41,476 nucleotides of DNA, taken from Gemmatimonadales bacterium (GTDB taxonomy: Bacteria; Gemmatimonadota; Gemmatimonadetes; Longimicrobiales; Gaopeijiaceae). The DNA lies in contig REED01000131.1 of NCBI GenBank assembly GCA_007695225.1, positions 1 through 41,476 on the forward strand. Reading direction: 5' to 3'. Below the pieces are notes generated by a model. The model worked only from the letters and a program-made list of their open reading frames with translations. It was not told the origin of the DNA and did no database searches. The position numbers and the translations under genes were made by a program. This document shows, piece by piece, positions 23,741-31,554 of the stretch (its first letter is position 1; the number at the start of each line of letters is the position of its first letter).

Positions 23741-24787
23741 TCACTCCCAGCGCAGGAGCATCTTCCCGAAGGTGTCGTTGGCCTCCAGCCGCCGGTGGGC
23801 ATCGGCTCCATCTCGCCAGGACAGCACCGTGTCCACCACGGGGCGCAGTCGTCCGCTTCCCGCCCCGACCTCGAACCGGGAAATCACCCGGGTCTCGAAG
23901 GCTCTGGCGAGAAGCGCCTTTTCCTCCGGAGGGCGGGCCCGCAGGACCGTCCCCATCAGGTGGGCGCGGCGGGTCATGAGACGCCGGAGATCCAGGTTCG
24001 CCTGGCCTCCACCGGGAACCCCCACCACCACCCAACGGGCCTTGGTCGCCAGTACCCGGAGGTTTCCCGCCAGGTAGGCACCGCCCACCAGGTCCAGGAT
24101 CACGTCCACCCCCCGGCCTCCGGTACGCGACAAGACCTCGTCGGCCCACTCGTCCGGGGCAGCGGACGAGGCCAAGATCCCGTCGTGTAGCCCCAACTCC
24201 TGGGCGGCAGCAACCTTCTCCGGGGTCCGGGTGGTGCCAATGACCCGGGCCCCTGCTCCGACGGCGAGTTGAAGGGCCGCCGTGCCCACCCCGCTCCCTA
24301 CGGCGTGGATCAGCAGGGTCTCCCCCGCCCGTAGACCCGCCTGTCCCTCCAGTGCGTCCCACGCGGTGACGAAGACCTCGGGGATGGCACCGGCAGTAAC
24401 CGGCTCCATCTCCTCGGGAATGCGAATCGTCTCCCGTTCGGGAACGTTTACGGCGGCGGCGTACCCACCCCCGCCCAGGATCCCCATAACCGGGTCCCCA
24501 ATTCGCCGGAGGAAGCACCCCTCCCCCACCGCCTCCACCTCCCCGGCGAACTCCAGACCGGGGATGTCCTCGGGGAAGCCGGCAGGGACGGGATATCGCC
24601 CCTGGCGCTGAAGAAGATCGGCCCGGTTCACCCCCGAGGCGGCGATGCGGACGCGGACATGTCCGTATGGCGGCGGTGGTAGGATCACCTCGGAGGGGGT
24701 GAGGACATCGGGCGCTCCTGGCTCCCGGATCCGGAGGCAGGGCACGGAAAGGGCAGACGATGCGTCAGGGGGGGTGGATTCGCTCAT
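23741..24787 (-). CDS. NAD(P)H:quinone oxidoreductase, zinc-free MDR family (PIG3-like)
   Basis: The 348-residue protein is a medium-chain dehydrogenase/reductase. Motifs are VRIAASGVNRADLLQRQGRYP, IPGLEFAGEVEAVGEG, VFVTAWDALEG, and a Rossmann segment LLIHAVGSGVGTAALQLA, then GVDVILDLVGGAYL. Zinc-ligand cysteines of alcohol dehydrogenases are missing, which places it with quinone oxidoreductases and PIG3-type enzymes that use NADPH to reduce quinones. It is monocistronic, convergent with sucA and divergent from the exonuclease gene. The physiological acceptor is unknown. Confidence 0.92.
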   Translation of the reverse strand: MSESTPPDASSALSVPCLRIREPGAPDVLTPSEVILPPPPYGHVRVRIAASGVNRADLLQRQGRYPVPAGFPEDIPGLEFAGEVEAVGEGCFLRRIGDPVMGILGGGGYAAAVNVPERETIRIPEEMEPVTAGAIPEVFVTAWDALEGQAGLRAGETLLIHAVGSGVGTAALQLAVGAGARVIGTTRTPEKVAAAQELGLHDGILASSAAPDEWADEVLSRTGGRGVDVILDLVGGAYLAGNLRVLATKARWVVVGVPGGGQANLDLRRLMTRRAHLMGTVLRARPPEEKALLARAFETRVISRFEVGAGSGRLRPVVDTVLSWRDGADAHRRLEANDTFGKMLLRWE

Positions 24788-24969
24788 CCTTGAGGATCTG
24801 CCGAGTTCGGGGCCGCGTCAACCGGGTTCGTCCAACTCGCCTCGTGGCCTGCATGCGGCGCGGGGGAGAGCTTGCCCATTCCCCCCGAGGCCGGAGTTCG
24901 CCATGGTTCAACCCGTCCCCACCGGGAGCCACCCGGACACACGCACTCCCACGCGCGCCTCAGCTTCCC

Positions 24970-25767
24970 ATGCCTGATCCCCTTCCCTTTCCCATTCCCC
25001 TCGAGCGCCCCCTGGTATTCTTCGACCTGGAGACCACCGGCCTTCGCGTCGGCACCGACCGGATCGTGGAATTGGCCATCATTCGCCTCGCTCCCGGCGG
25101 CGACGTCATGGAGAAGGTCCGGCGATTCAATCCCGGAATTCCGATTCCGGCAGAGGCCACCGCCGTCCACGGAATAACGGATGCGGATGTGGCCGACAAA
25201 CCTCCCTTCCCCTCCAGGGCCCGGGCGCTGGCCCAACTCCTGGAGCCCTGCGATCTGGCTGGATTCAATGTGCGCCGTTTCGATCTCCCCATGCTCATGG
25301 CGGAATTCCAGCGAGCGGGGGTTCCCTTCGATCCGAAGGCCCGCAGGGTGGTTGATGTCCAGATGATCTTCCATCGGGAGGAGCCCCGGGACCTCTCCGC
25401 CGCCGTGCGCTTCTACCTGGGAAGGGAGCTGGAGGACGCCCATTCCGCCCTGGCGGACATCCGGGCCACCGCCGCCGTGATGGGGGCCCAATTGCAGCGG
25501 TATCCCCACCTTCCCAGGGACCTGGGTGGGCTGGATGCATACTGCGATGAGATCCGTCCCTTCGAGACCGAGGTGGACCGCTGGTTCGAGGAGGTGGAGG
25601 GGGATCCTGGACCGATCTTCCGGCGGGGCAAGCACCAGGGGACCCGGCTCTTCGAGGTGGCGAAGAGCCACCCAGACTACCTGGAGTGGATGCTTCGCCT
25701 CGAGGATCTGGACGAGGCGGTGAAGGCGGTGGTTCGGAAGGGGCTGGAGGAGGCGCGACAACGGTAG
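24970..25767 (+). CDS. DnaQ-like DEDDh 3'-5' exonuclease
   Basis: From ATG 24970 the protein has 265 residues; the open frame extends upstream to 24760 without domain content. The exonuclease domain occupies about 14-185 with ExoI VFFDLETTGL (Asp 19, Glu 21), ExoII-like LAGFNVRRFDLPML, and ExoIII HSALADIRAT, the DEDDh set. The C-terminal part has FRRGKHQGTRLFEVAKSHPDYLEWML, an accessory motif found in many stand-alone DnaQ-like nucleases. No polymerase subunit gene is near, so it is more likely a repair or RNA/DNA trimming nuclease than the replicative epsilon subunit. Confidence 0.93.
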   Translation: MPDPLPFPIPLERPLVFFDLETTGLRVGTDRIVELAIIRLAPGGDVMEKVRRFNPGIPIPAEATAVHGITDADVADKPPFPSRARALAQLLEPCDLAGFNVRRFDLPMLMAEFQRAGVPFDPKARRVVDVQMIFHREEPRDLSAAVRFYLGRELEDAHSALADIRATAAVMGAQLQRYPHLPRDLGGLDAYCDEIRPFETEVDRWFEEVEGDPGPIFRRGKHQGTRLFEVAKSHPDYLEWMLRLEDLDEAVKAVVRKGLEEARQR

Positions 25768-25806
25768 AGGAACGGAGTGGGCCGAAGAGAGGGTAAAGGC
25801 GGAAGA

Positions 25807-25842
25807 GGGGGCGGGGGGCGGCGAGAGGGGGACGGTGAGGGG
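25807..25842 (+). other. G-rich tract with quadruplex potential
   Basis: Four G-runs (25807-25811, 25813-25818, 25827-25831, 25839-25842) are separated by 1, 8 and 7 bases. The tract lies in the short spacer between the convergent exonuclease and pabC genes and is strongly purine-biased on the plus strand. It may affect transcription termination; this is only sequence potential. Confidence 0.4.
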
Positions 25843-25852
25843 TGAGCCACCG

Positions 25853-26767
25853 TCAGCTTTCCCCCGAGGGCCCGGGGGCTTCCCGCCCGCTGTCCTCGCC
25901 GAACCCCAGTTCCCCGGCGACCCGTCCCCGAAAGGCACTTCTGAGGGCCTGGAAGACGGGTCCTGGCCGCCCGGAGCCCACCATCCTTCCGTCCACGCGC
26001 ACAACCGGCGCGAGCTCCCTGAGACTGGAGGTGAGAAAGATCTCATCGGCACCCAGGAGTTCCACTTCCTCAGGGGCCCTCAACTCCATCCCCCAACCCA
26101 GCTCCCCCACCAGCTCCAGGACGACCTGGCGGGTGATCCCCGGGAGGACCCCGTCCTCGACTCGGGGGGTCTGAAGCCCCCCTTCCCTTACCACGAAGAG
26201 GTTACTGGCCGACCCGCCCACCACTCGTCCGGCCCCGTTCCGCAGAAGGGCCTCCTGGGCACCGGATTCCCGAGCCAGGAGGAGCGCCGTGATCCGCTCC
26301 AGGTACCCGATCCCTTTCATCCCCACCGTGAGGGCGGTCTCATCCACCCGGCCGAGGATGCGCGCCTCGAGCCCTGACTCCTCGAGCCCTGACTCATAGA
26401 CGCCCCTAGAGCCGGAGGAACCGGACCCATCGGGAAGGGTGCCCGGGGCGGCATGGATGGGTCGCACCTCCACACGAAGGGTGGGCTCCCCAGGCGGGTC
26501 CGGAGGAAGTAGACCCGGCCCGGCCCCCCGCGTAAGGGTGATCCTCAGGCTGCCGTCCCCGACGCAGTTCGCCACCGCAAGGGCATCCGTCACCCGTTCC
26601 CTGAGTGCCTGTGGTATAGCAAGTCGGATTCTTTTTGCGCTCTCTTCCAAGCGCGCCAGGTGTTGCCCCAGTCGGAAAGGACGCCCCCGATAGAGGCGCA
26701 CGGTTTCGAATAGGCCGTCCCCCAGGAGGAAGCCACGATCCTGGGAGAGGTCGGACAGGGGAGTCAC
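25853..26767 (-). CDS. pabC: aminodeoxychorismate lyase (class IV aminotransferase fold)
   Basis: The 304-residue protein starts at a GTG whose last two bases are shared with the stop of pabA (GTGA). It belongs to the PLP fold type IV: GFLLGDGLFETVRLYRGRPF near the N-terminus, catalytic Lys 151 in VGMKGIGYLERI, GSASNLFVV for phosphate binding, and LGADEIFLTSSLRELAPV. Placement directly after pabB and pabA supports 4-amino-4-deoxychorismate lyase, which releases pyruvate to give p-aminobenzoate, rather than branched-chain or D-amino acid aminotransferase. An insert at about 112-134 contains a tandem five-residue duplication (ESGLE twice). Confidence 0.9.
   Translation of the reverse strand: MTPLSDLSQDRGFLLGDGLFETVRLYRGRPFRLGQHLARLEESAKRIRLAIPQALRERVTDALAVANCVGDGSLRITLTRGAGPGLLPPDPPGEPTLRVEVRPIHAAPGTLPDGSGSSGSRGVYESGLEESGLEARILGRVDETALTVGMKGIGYLERITALLLARESGAQEALLRNGAGRVVGGSASNLFVVREGGLQTPRVEDGVLPGITRQVVLELVGELGWGMELRAPEEVELLGADEIFLTSSLRELAPVVRVDGRMVGSGRPGPVFQALRSAFRGRVAGELGFGEDSGREAPGPSGES
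26366..26395. repeat. perfect 15-base tandem duplication inside pabC
   Basis: CTCGAGCCCTGACTC occurs twice in direct succession (26366-26380 and 26381-26395). It preserves the frame and duplicates the residues ESGLE in a Ser/Gly-rich loop of the lyase, which suggests recent slippage. Confidence 0.9.
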
Positions 26768-27435
26768 CCGACGACGCCTCCCCTGACTGCGGCTCCAGGA
26801 GGCTCACCCTTCCCCTCGCGTTCTCCCCGGAAGTACGGCCCCTTCCCTTCGCCTCTTCCCCCGAAGGCCTGCGCCTCCGCGAGAAATCCCTCCAGCAGGT
26901 GGTGGCCCTGGGGGGTCAGGACCGATTCGGGATGGAACTGCACGGCATGAATCGGCCACTGCACATGGCGAAACGCCATGATCTCCCCCGCCGGAGACCA
27001 GGCCTGCACCCGGAGTTCCGACGGAAGGGAGGAGGGATCCACCACCAGGGAGTGGTATCGCCCCACCATCAAGGGGGAGGGAAGACGCTGGAAGACTCCT
27101 GTTCCATCATGCTTCACCGGCGTTGCCCGGCCGTGGACGGGCTCGCCTCCGTGAACGGTGCGGCCGCCGAAGGCAGCGGCCACCGCCTGGTGGCCCAGGC
27201 AGACCCCCAGGACCGGTACCCTCCCGGCTGCGGCCCGGATGAGATCGACCGAAACCCCCGCATCCTCCGGGCGACCGGGCCCCGGGGAAAGGACAATGGC
27301 CCCAGGCCGCAAGGCCATCAGGGCGTCTACCCCCTCCACGTCATTGCGGATCACCCGGGTCTCCTCGCCCAGCTCTTCCAGATACCGGGCGATGTTGAAG
27401 ACGAAGGAGTCATAGTTGTCAATGATAAGAATCAT
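26764..27435 (-). CDS. pabA: aminodeoxychorismate synthase glutamine amidotransferase subunit
   Basis: From ATG 27435, overlapping the pabB stop as ATGA, the product has 223 residues. It is a class I glutamine amidotransferase: MILIIDNYDSFVFNIARYL, LSPGPGRPEDAG, GVCLGHQAV with nucleophile Cys 79, and VQFHPESVLTPQG with the His-Glu pair. It would supply ammonia from glutamine to PabB, and may also serve anthranilate synthase as in organisms with an amphibolic PabA/TrpG. The last about 30 residues form a Gly/Arg/Glu-rich tail beyond the usual family length. Confidence 0.94.
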   Translation of the reverse strand: MILIIDNYDSFVFNIARYLEELGEETRVIRNDVEGVDALMALRPGAIVLSPGPGRPEDAGVSVDLIRAAAGRVPVLGVCLGHQAVAAAFGGRTVHGGEPVHGRATPVKHDGTGVFQRLPSPLMVGRYHSLVVDPSSLPSELRVQAWSPAGEIMAFRHVQWPIHAVQFHPESVLTPQGHHLLEGFLAEAQAFGGRGEGKGPYFRGEREGKGEPPGAAVRGGVVG

Positions 27436-28901
27436 GATTTGCCTTCTGCTTCGCCCACTCCGTCCACAGCCCGCAGGAAGGGGGCGGCCTTTGCAAGGCT
27501 CTCCTGCCACTCTGCCTCCGGATCCGAGGCGAAGGTGACACCACCCCCGGTGCCGTACCAAGCGTGGCCATCGGCCACCACCGCCGTTCGGATGGCGATG
27601 GAGAGTTCCGCGTCTCCCTGGAAGCTTACGAGTCCAAGGCTTCCGGTGTAGACGCCCCGGGGAAGGGGTTCCAGCCCCCGTAGGATCTCCATGGCCCGGA
27701 TCTTCGGGGCACCGGTGATTGATCCGCCGGGAAAGGTGGCCCGGAGCAACTCGTGGATCCCCACCCCCGGCCGAAGTCGGGCCGTCACCGTCGACACCAG
27801 GTGATGAACGGTGGGATGGGTTTCCACCTCGAGGAGGTCAGGGACCTGGACCGATCCGGGTCGGGCCACCCGGGAAAGGTCGTTCCGGAGGAGATCGACG
27901 ATCATCACATTCTCCGCCCGATCCTTCTCGCTGGCCCGGAGTGCCGCCCGGGCCTGCGCATCTTCACGGGGGTCCGGCCTCCGGCGGTTGGTCCCCTTGA
28001 TGGGTCTGGTCGTTACACGATCCCCGCGGACGGAGAGGAAGGATTCCGGTGAGATGGAGGCGATCTCTCCTGCCCCGGTGTCGAGAAACGCCGCGAACGG
28101 AGCCGGACTCTCCGCGACAAGGCGGTGGTAGAGCACCTCGCCGTCGACCGATACGGGGCATCGGAGGAGCTGGGTAAGGTTTGCCTGGAAGAGGTCCCCG
28201 TCCCGGATGTGCGCCCGGACCCGTTCCACCCCCTCGAGGTAGGCCTGGTGGGGAAGGGACGAGTATACCCCTTCCGGCAGCTGCACAAGTGCACCCGGAT
28301 CGGAAGTCCGTCGCCCCTCCGGACCGTAGGCGCCATGCTCTATCCCCAAGTCGTACAGTACATTACCCGACACGGCCGCGAGCCTTTCCTGGACCTCCCC
28401 CATCCGCTCCCGGAGATGCGCCATCCCCCGGCTCCCCGTGTCCCCGGGCAAGGGTGCGCCCTCCAGGACAGGGATGCCCCCGGCCTGGTCCCACACCACC
28501 CACCAGTCGTAGGCCCCGAATCGGAGGTCTGGAAGACCCGGGCCTCCCGAGGGGGGAGGAGGGAGGTGCTCCAGGTGGTCAGCCATCTCGTACCCCACGT
28601 ACCCGATCCACCCTCCGGGGCTTCCGCCTCCGCCGTGGGTCGAAGCGGACAGGAATGCGAAGGGATGGCGTCCCAGGATGGCCGCGCCCGGGAGCCCCAT
28701 CCGACCTGCCCCCTCCACCTCCAGTTCACCCCTCGCCCACCGCACCACCGTGGGGGGATCGGCGGAGAGGATGGTTCTCCCCCGGCCCTCTGTGGCCGTC
28801 TCCAGGAGGACCCGACCCGGCAAGCCACGGAGCGCCGCCAGGGCTTGTCGGGGAGTGAGCTCCCTGGGAAGGGGGAGCCGGAAGGGAGAAGCGGCGTCCA
28901 T
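27432..28901 (-). CDS. pabB: aminodeoxychorismate synthase component I
   Basis: From ATG 28901 the protein has 489 residues; a GTG at 28931 would add ten. It is a chorismate-utilising enzyme with the conserved C-terminal domain (HIRDGDLFQANLTQLLR, ISPESFLSV, IVDLLRNDLSRVARPGSV, FPGGSITGAPKIRAMEIL, GTGGGVTFASDPEAEW). The diagnostic motif reads PIKGT, where the Lys marks aminodeoxychorismate synthase; anthranilate synthase has Ala in that place. This, with pabA and pabC following by overlapping starts, assigns it to p-aminobenzoate synthesis for folate. A carboxypeptidase-like gene ends 57 bases upstream and may share the promoter. Confidence 0.94.
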   Translation of the reverse strand: MDAASPFRLPLPRELTPRQALAALRGLPGRVLLETATEGRGRTILSADPPTVVRWARGELEVEGAGRMGLPGAAILGRHPFAFLSASTHGGGGSPGGWIGYVGYEMADHLEHLPPPPSGGPGLPDLRFGAYDWWVVWDQAGGIPVLEGAPLPGDTGSRGMAHLRERMGEVQERLAAVSGNVLYDLGIEHGAYGPEGRRTSDPGALVQLPEGVYSSLPHQAYLEGVERVRAHIRDGDLFQANLTQLLRCPVSVDGEVLYHRLVAESPAPFAAFLDTGAGEIASISPESFLSVRGDRVTTRPIKGTNRRRPDPREDAQARAALRASEKDRAENVMIVDLLRNDLSRVARPGSVQVPDLLEVETHPTVHHLVSTVTARLRPGVGIHELLRATFPGGSITGAPKIRAMEILRGLEPLPRGVYTGSLGLVSFQGDAELSIAIRTAVVADGHAWYGTGGGVTFASDPEAEWQESLAKAAPFLRAVDGVGEAEGKS

Positions 28902-28958
28902 AGCGCTGCGAACCCCTTGCCCCTCCCTCACGTTCCCCCGATCCCTCGCGACAGGCCG

Positions 28959-30833
28959 CTACCCCCCCACCCGCACCGTCTCCCTGTGGACGCCTCCCTT
29001 CAGGGATCGAAGCTCCACGGTCAACTCCGTCCCAGCCGGAGCCTCCACCATCCACTCCCCGTAGTACCACGACTCGTAGCTCCCGCCCCGGGTCCCTCGC
29101 ATGAAGTCGATCTCGACCCCCTCCAAGGCATGGATGCGGCCTCCCTCCAGCTCCCCGGCCCCCTCCGCCCACGAAAGGAGGATGCGGTCCGGCTCACTCA
29201 CTCCTGCCAGCCGAGCCTGCTCCATGGAGGTGTCCAGCCACCCCTCGTTGGCGACCCGGGCTCGGACCCGCCAGCGGTCCCCACCCAGGGACTCGGTCTC
29301 CACCCCCCGAATCCGGACCCTGGGGAGTTTCAACCCCCGGACCACGGCAAAGCGGGCCTGGTCCACGGCGATCTCCTCCAGGTAGGGCCCTGGAGGGGGA
29401 TTCCGGAGCCAGTACCGGGTGAACCCTCCGATCTCGACTCGCCCGAGGGTGGGATGCTCGAAGGGCTCCCAGTCCCGGTAGCCCTGCCCGGCCAGCGCCG
29501 GATCCCCCTCGTGACGGTCCAGCCACTCCAGGACCCGGGCCAGGACGTCCGGGCGATTGTAACGCCCAGGGATGGCGAAGAGGGGCTCGTCCCGGGGAAT
29601 GTTCCCCCACCCTATTTCGTTCACGAAGGGCTCCATGGTCCAGAGTTCGGTGGTGCCCGCGAAGGCGCCGAAGTGGGAGTAGGCCCAGTCGATGAAGACC
29701 CCTCGCCGGGCCCCCGGCTGCGCGTCGGGATCCACCCCGGGGACCAGGGTGGTGAACTGGTGGTAGACCGAGGCCTGGGGGTAGGAGGTGATGGCTTGTC
29801 CCCGGGAGAGAATCGCCTGGTAGTCCTGGAGATCCTGGGGAGGGACATCCGAATCGGGACGGGCCGCAAAGGGGCGGAGATGGACGCCGCTGGTGGTGTG
29901 GTAGGAGTCGATGAGACCAATGTGGGGTCGGCTCAGGATGAACTCCACGATCTTCCGGGAGTTGGGTTCGTCCAGGGGCGTGTCCCCCGCCCCGCGGACC
30001 GACCCGTCCACCGAGGACCAGAAGGCGGGGTAGTTCCGGTTGGTGATGAACCGGGTGAAGGGGGGGTCGGAGTTCACCACTCCGTCTCCATTGCTGTCAT
30101 ACCCCTCCTCGTAGACCCGGTAGAAGGGCCCTTCGGTGTCCCCCGCTTCCCGCCGCACCAGGAGCCGGGGTTCCGGACCATAGGGCTTCCAGTCGCCGTC
30201 GGGATCCTCCACCCGCATCTGCAGGATGTTCCCATCCCCCGTGATGTCCTCGGGACCGTCGGCACCCCGCTTTCCCGGGGCGTAGAGACGCTCCCGGTTC
30301 ACGATTTCCCAAGGATCCCAGCTCGCCTGTCCGGTGACGAAGTAGTCGGCGCCCTCGGGGTTGGCCAGGGGTAGGACGTAGACGGTCCGGGTGTCCAGGA
30401 GTTCCGTCACCTCGGGGTCGGAGCCGTACCGGGAGAGGATCCACCAGACCAGGTGGAGCGCGGTCTCCCCCCCCATCACCTCATTGTCGTGCTGATTCCC
30501 GTCGAAATAGGCGGCAGGCTTCTCCTCTGCCGGACCCGTGGCCCGGTTGGTCATCTCCACCATCCAGAGATCCATGCTGCCGGACTGGCTCTTCCCGATG
30601 GAATAGAGACGGGACAGCTCCGGCGTCGCCTCCGTCCACCGCTCCAGAAGCTCGACCGTCTCTGGATAGGTGTGGTAGCGGTACTCGTAGTCACCGAGCT
30701 GGGCCTCTCCGGCCCGGGGGACCGCCACGAAGAGAAGGAGGACCCACCATGCCGGGAACCTGGAGGAGCGCCCACCAACCGGGGCTGTGCGGGGCTGCCT
30801 CCGACGGGACAGGGAATGGGAAAGACCATCCAT
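28959..30833 (-). CDS. secreted M14-family zinc carboxypeptidase-like protein
   Basis: From ATG 30833 the protein has 624 residues; a TTG at 30866 would add eleven. The signal peptide (FPAWWVLLLFVAVPRAGEA) is probably cleaved before Gln 45. The M14 zinc site is GNQHDNEVMGGE (His 115, Glu 118), with the third ligand probably in DSYHTTSGVHLRPF and the catalytic Glu in GTTELWTMEP. A C-terminal beta-rich domain (about 500-624) follows. It should act outside the cytoplasm on peptides or muropeptides. The neighbouring pab genes are on the same strand, though no functional link is evident. Confidence 0.92.
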   Translation of the reverse strand: MDGLSHSLSRRRQPRTAPVGGRSSRFPAWWVLLLFVAVPRAGEAQLGDYEYRYHTYPETVELLERWTEATPELSRLYSIGKSQSGSMDLWMVEMTNRATGPAEEKPAAYFDGNQHDNEVMGGETALHLVWWILSRYGSDPEVTELLDTRTVYVLPLANPEGADYFVTGQASWDPWEIVNRERLYAPGKRGADGPEDITGDGNILQMRVEDPDGDWKPYGPEPRLLVRREAGDTEGPFYRVYEEGYDSNGDGVVNSDPPFTRFITNRNYPAFWSSVDGSVRGAGDTPLDEPNSRKIVEFILSRPHIGLIDSYHTTSGVHLRPFAARPDSDVPPQDLQDYQAILSRGQAITSYPQASVYHQFTTLVPGVDPDAQPGARRGVFIDWAYSHFGAFAGTTELWTMEPFVNEIGWGNIPRDEPLFAIPGRYNRPDVLARVLEWLDRHEGDPALAGQGYRDWEPFEHPTLGRVEIGGFTRYWLRNPPPGPYLEEIAVDQARFAVVRGLKLPRVRIRGVETESLGGDRWRVRARVANEGWLDTSMEQARLAGVSEPDRILLSWAEGAGELEGGRIHALEGVEIDFMRGTRGGSYESWYYGEWMVEAPAGTELTVELRSLKGGVHRETVRVGG

Positions 30834-31139
30834 GGCGAGGTGACTCCGGAGCAAGGGTGTGGTCAAAGGTGTGGTCGGCGCCCCCGGGCTTCGGAGGCGC
30901 GGCGCGGGTACCGGATCGGGGACCTTTCAGGGGTTCCACTCCATGGTAGAACACGCCTCGTTGCGGCGCCATTCCGCGGCAGGGGCCGCAGACCCGCGCC
31001 CGTTCCCCTATGATAGGGGGTATCTTGGGGGTGGGGACGTGCTGCACCGACGCGCCCCCTCCCCTCCACAGGGGCTCGCAGGACGTGGCTGCGGCGCCCC
31101 GATCCGGGTCCACAACTGGTTCAAGAGAGGCCTTCGCCC
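30834..31139. promoter_or_regulatory. divergent intergenic region with -10-like palindrome
   Basis: This region separates the carboxypeptidase (minus) from the small membrane protein (plus). It contains CCCCTAT-G-ATAGGGG (31005-31019), a perfect palindrome that includes TATGAT (31009-31014), one mismatch from the -10 consensus. No good -35 lies at 16-18 bases. AGAGG near 31125-31131 is a plausible ribosome site for the plus-strand gene. No further gene is seen. Confidence 0.45.
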
Positions 31140-31544
31140 ATGTTCACCGGACTTCTCCACGCCCATTCGGGGCTGCGCTACCTCGTCCTCCTGTTCGGCG
31201 TCCTGGCTCTCGGGTACGCCCTCTGGGGGATGGTCTCCAGGCGGCCCTACGACAAGGGGATGCGGATCCTGGGGACATCCTTCGCCGGATTCCTCCACCT
31301 CCAGGTCCTTGTGGGCTTCTTCCTGCTGGTGTCCGGCGTGTTCCAGCCGATGCTCATCGGTCACATCTTCCTCATGCTCATCGCGGCGGTGGTAGCCCAG
31401 ATCCCCGTCTCCGTGATGCGCCGTCGGCCCCAGGAGGAACGGAGCTATGCCCCCCACGCCGTGGCGACCCTCCTGGCCCTGGGTCTGATCTGGTTTGGCG
31501 TCCTCTCCATCGGACGCGGCCTCCTGGAATCCAACATCCTCTGA
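31140..31544 (+). CDS. four-helix membrane protein with conserved-looking histidines
   Basis: The 134-residue protein has four hydrophobic helices: about 13-31, 44-65, 72-90 and 107-125. It begins MFTGLLHAHSGLRYLVLL, and His residues recur at helix ends (HLQVLVGFF, IGHIFLMLI, YAPHAVATLL), which would suit heme or metal binding as in small b-type cytochromes. That is speculation, and no named family is assigned. The patatin gene starts ten bases downstream, so the two are probably co-transcribed. Confidence 0.8.
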   Translation: MFTGLLHAHSGLRYLVLLFGVLALGYALWGMVSRRPYDKGMRILGTSFAGFLHLQVLVGFFLLVSGVFQPMLIGHIFLMLIAAVVAQIPVSVMRRRPQEERSYAPHAVATLLALGLIWFGVLSIGRGLLESNIL

Positions 31545-31554
31545 CGTTGGTAGC

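Noticed and set aside
27432-28901. Anthranilate synthase component I (trpE)
   Set aside because: The diagnostic motif has Lys (PIKGT) instead of Ala, and pabC follows in the operon.
28125-30374. A 749-codon open frame on the plus strand
   Set aside because: It lies antisense to pabB and the M14 carboxypeptidase-like gene, both well supported, and shows no recognisable domain.
30749-31113. Short ORFs on both strands between the carboxypeptidase and membrane protein genes
   Set aside because: They overlap the signal peptide coding region or the promoter spacer and have no ribosome site or coding-like third-position bias.
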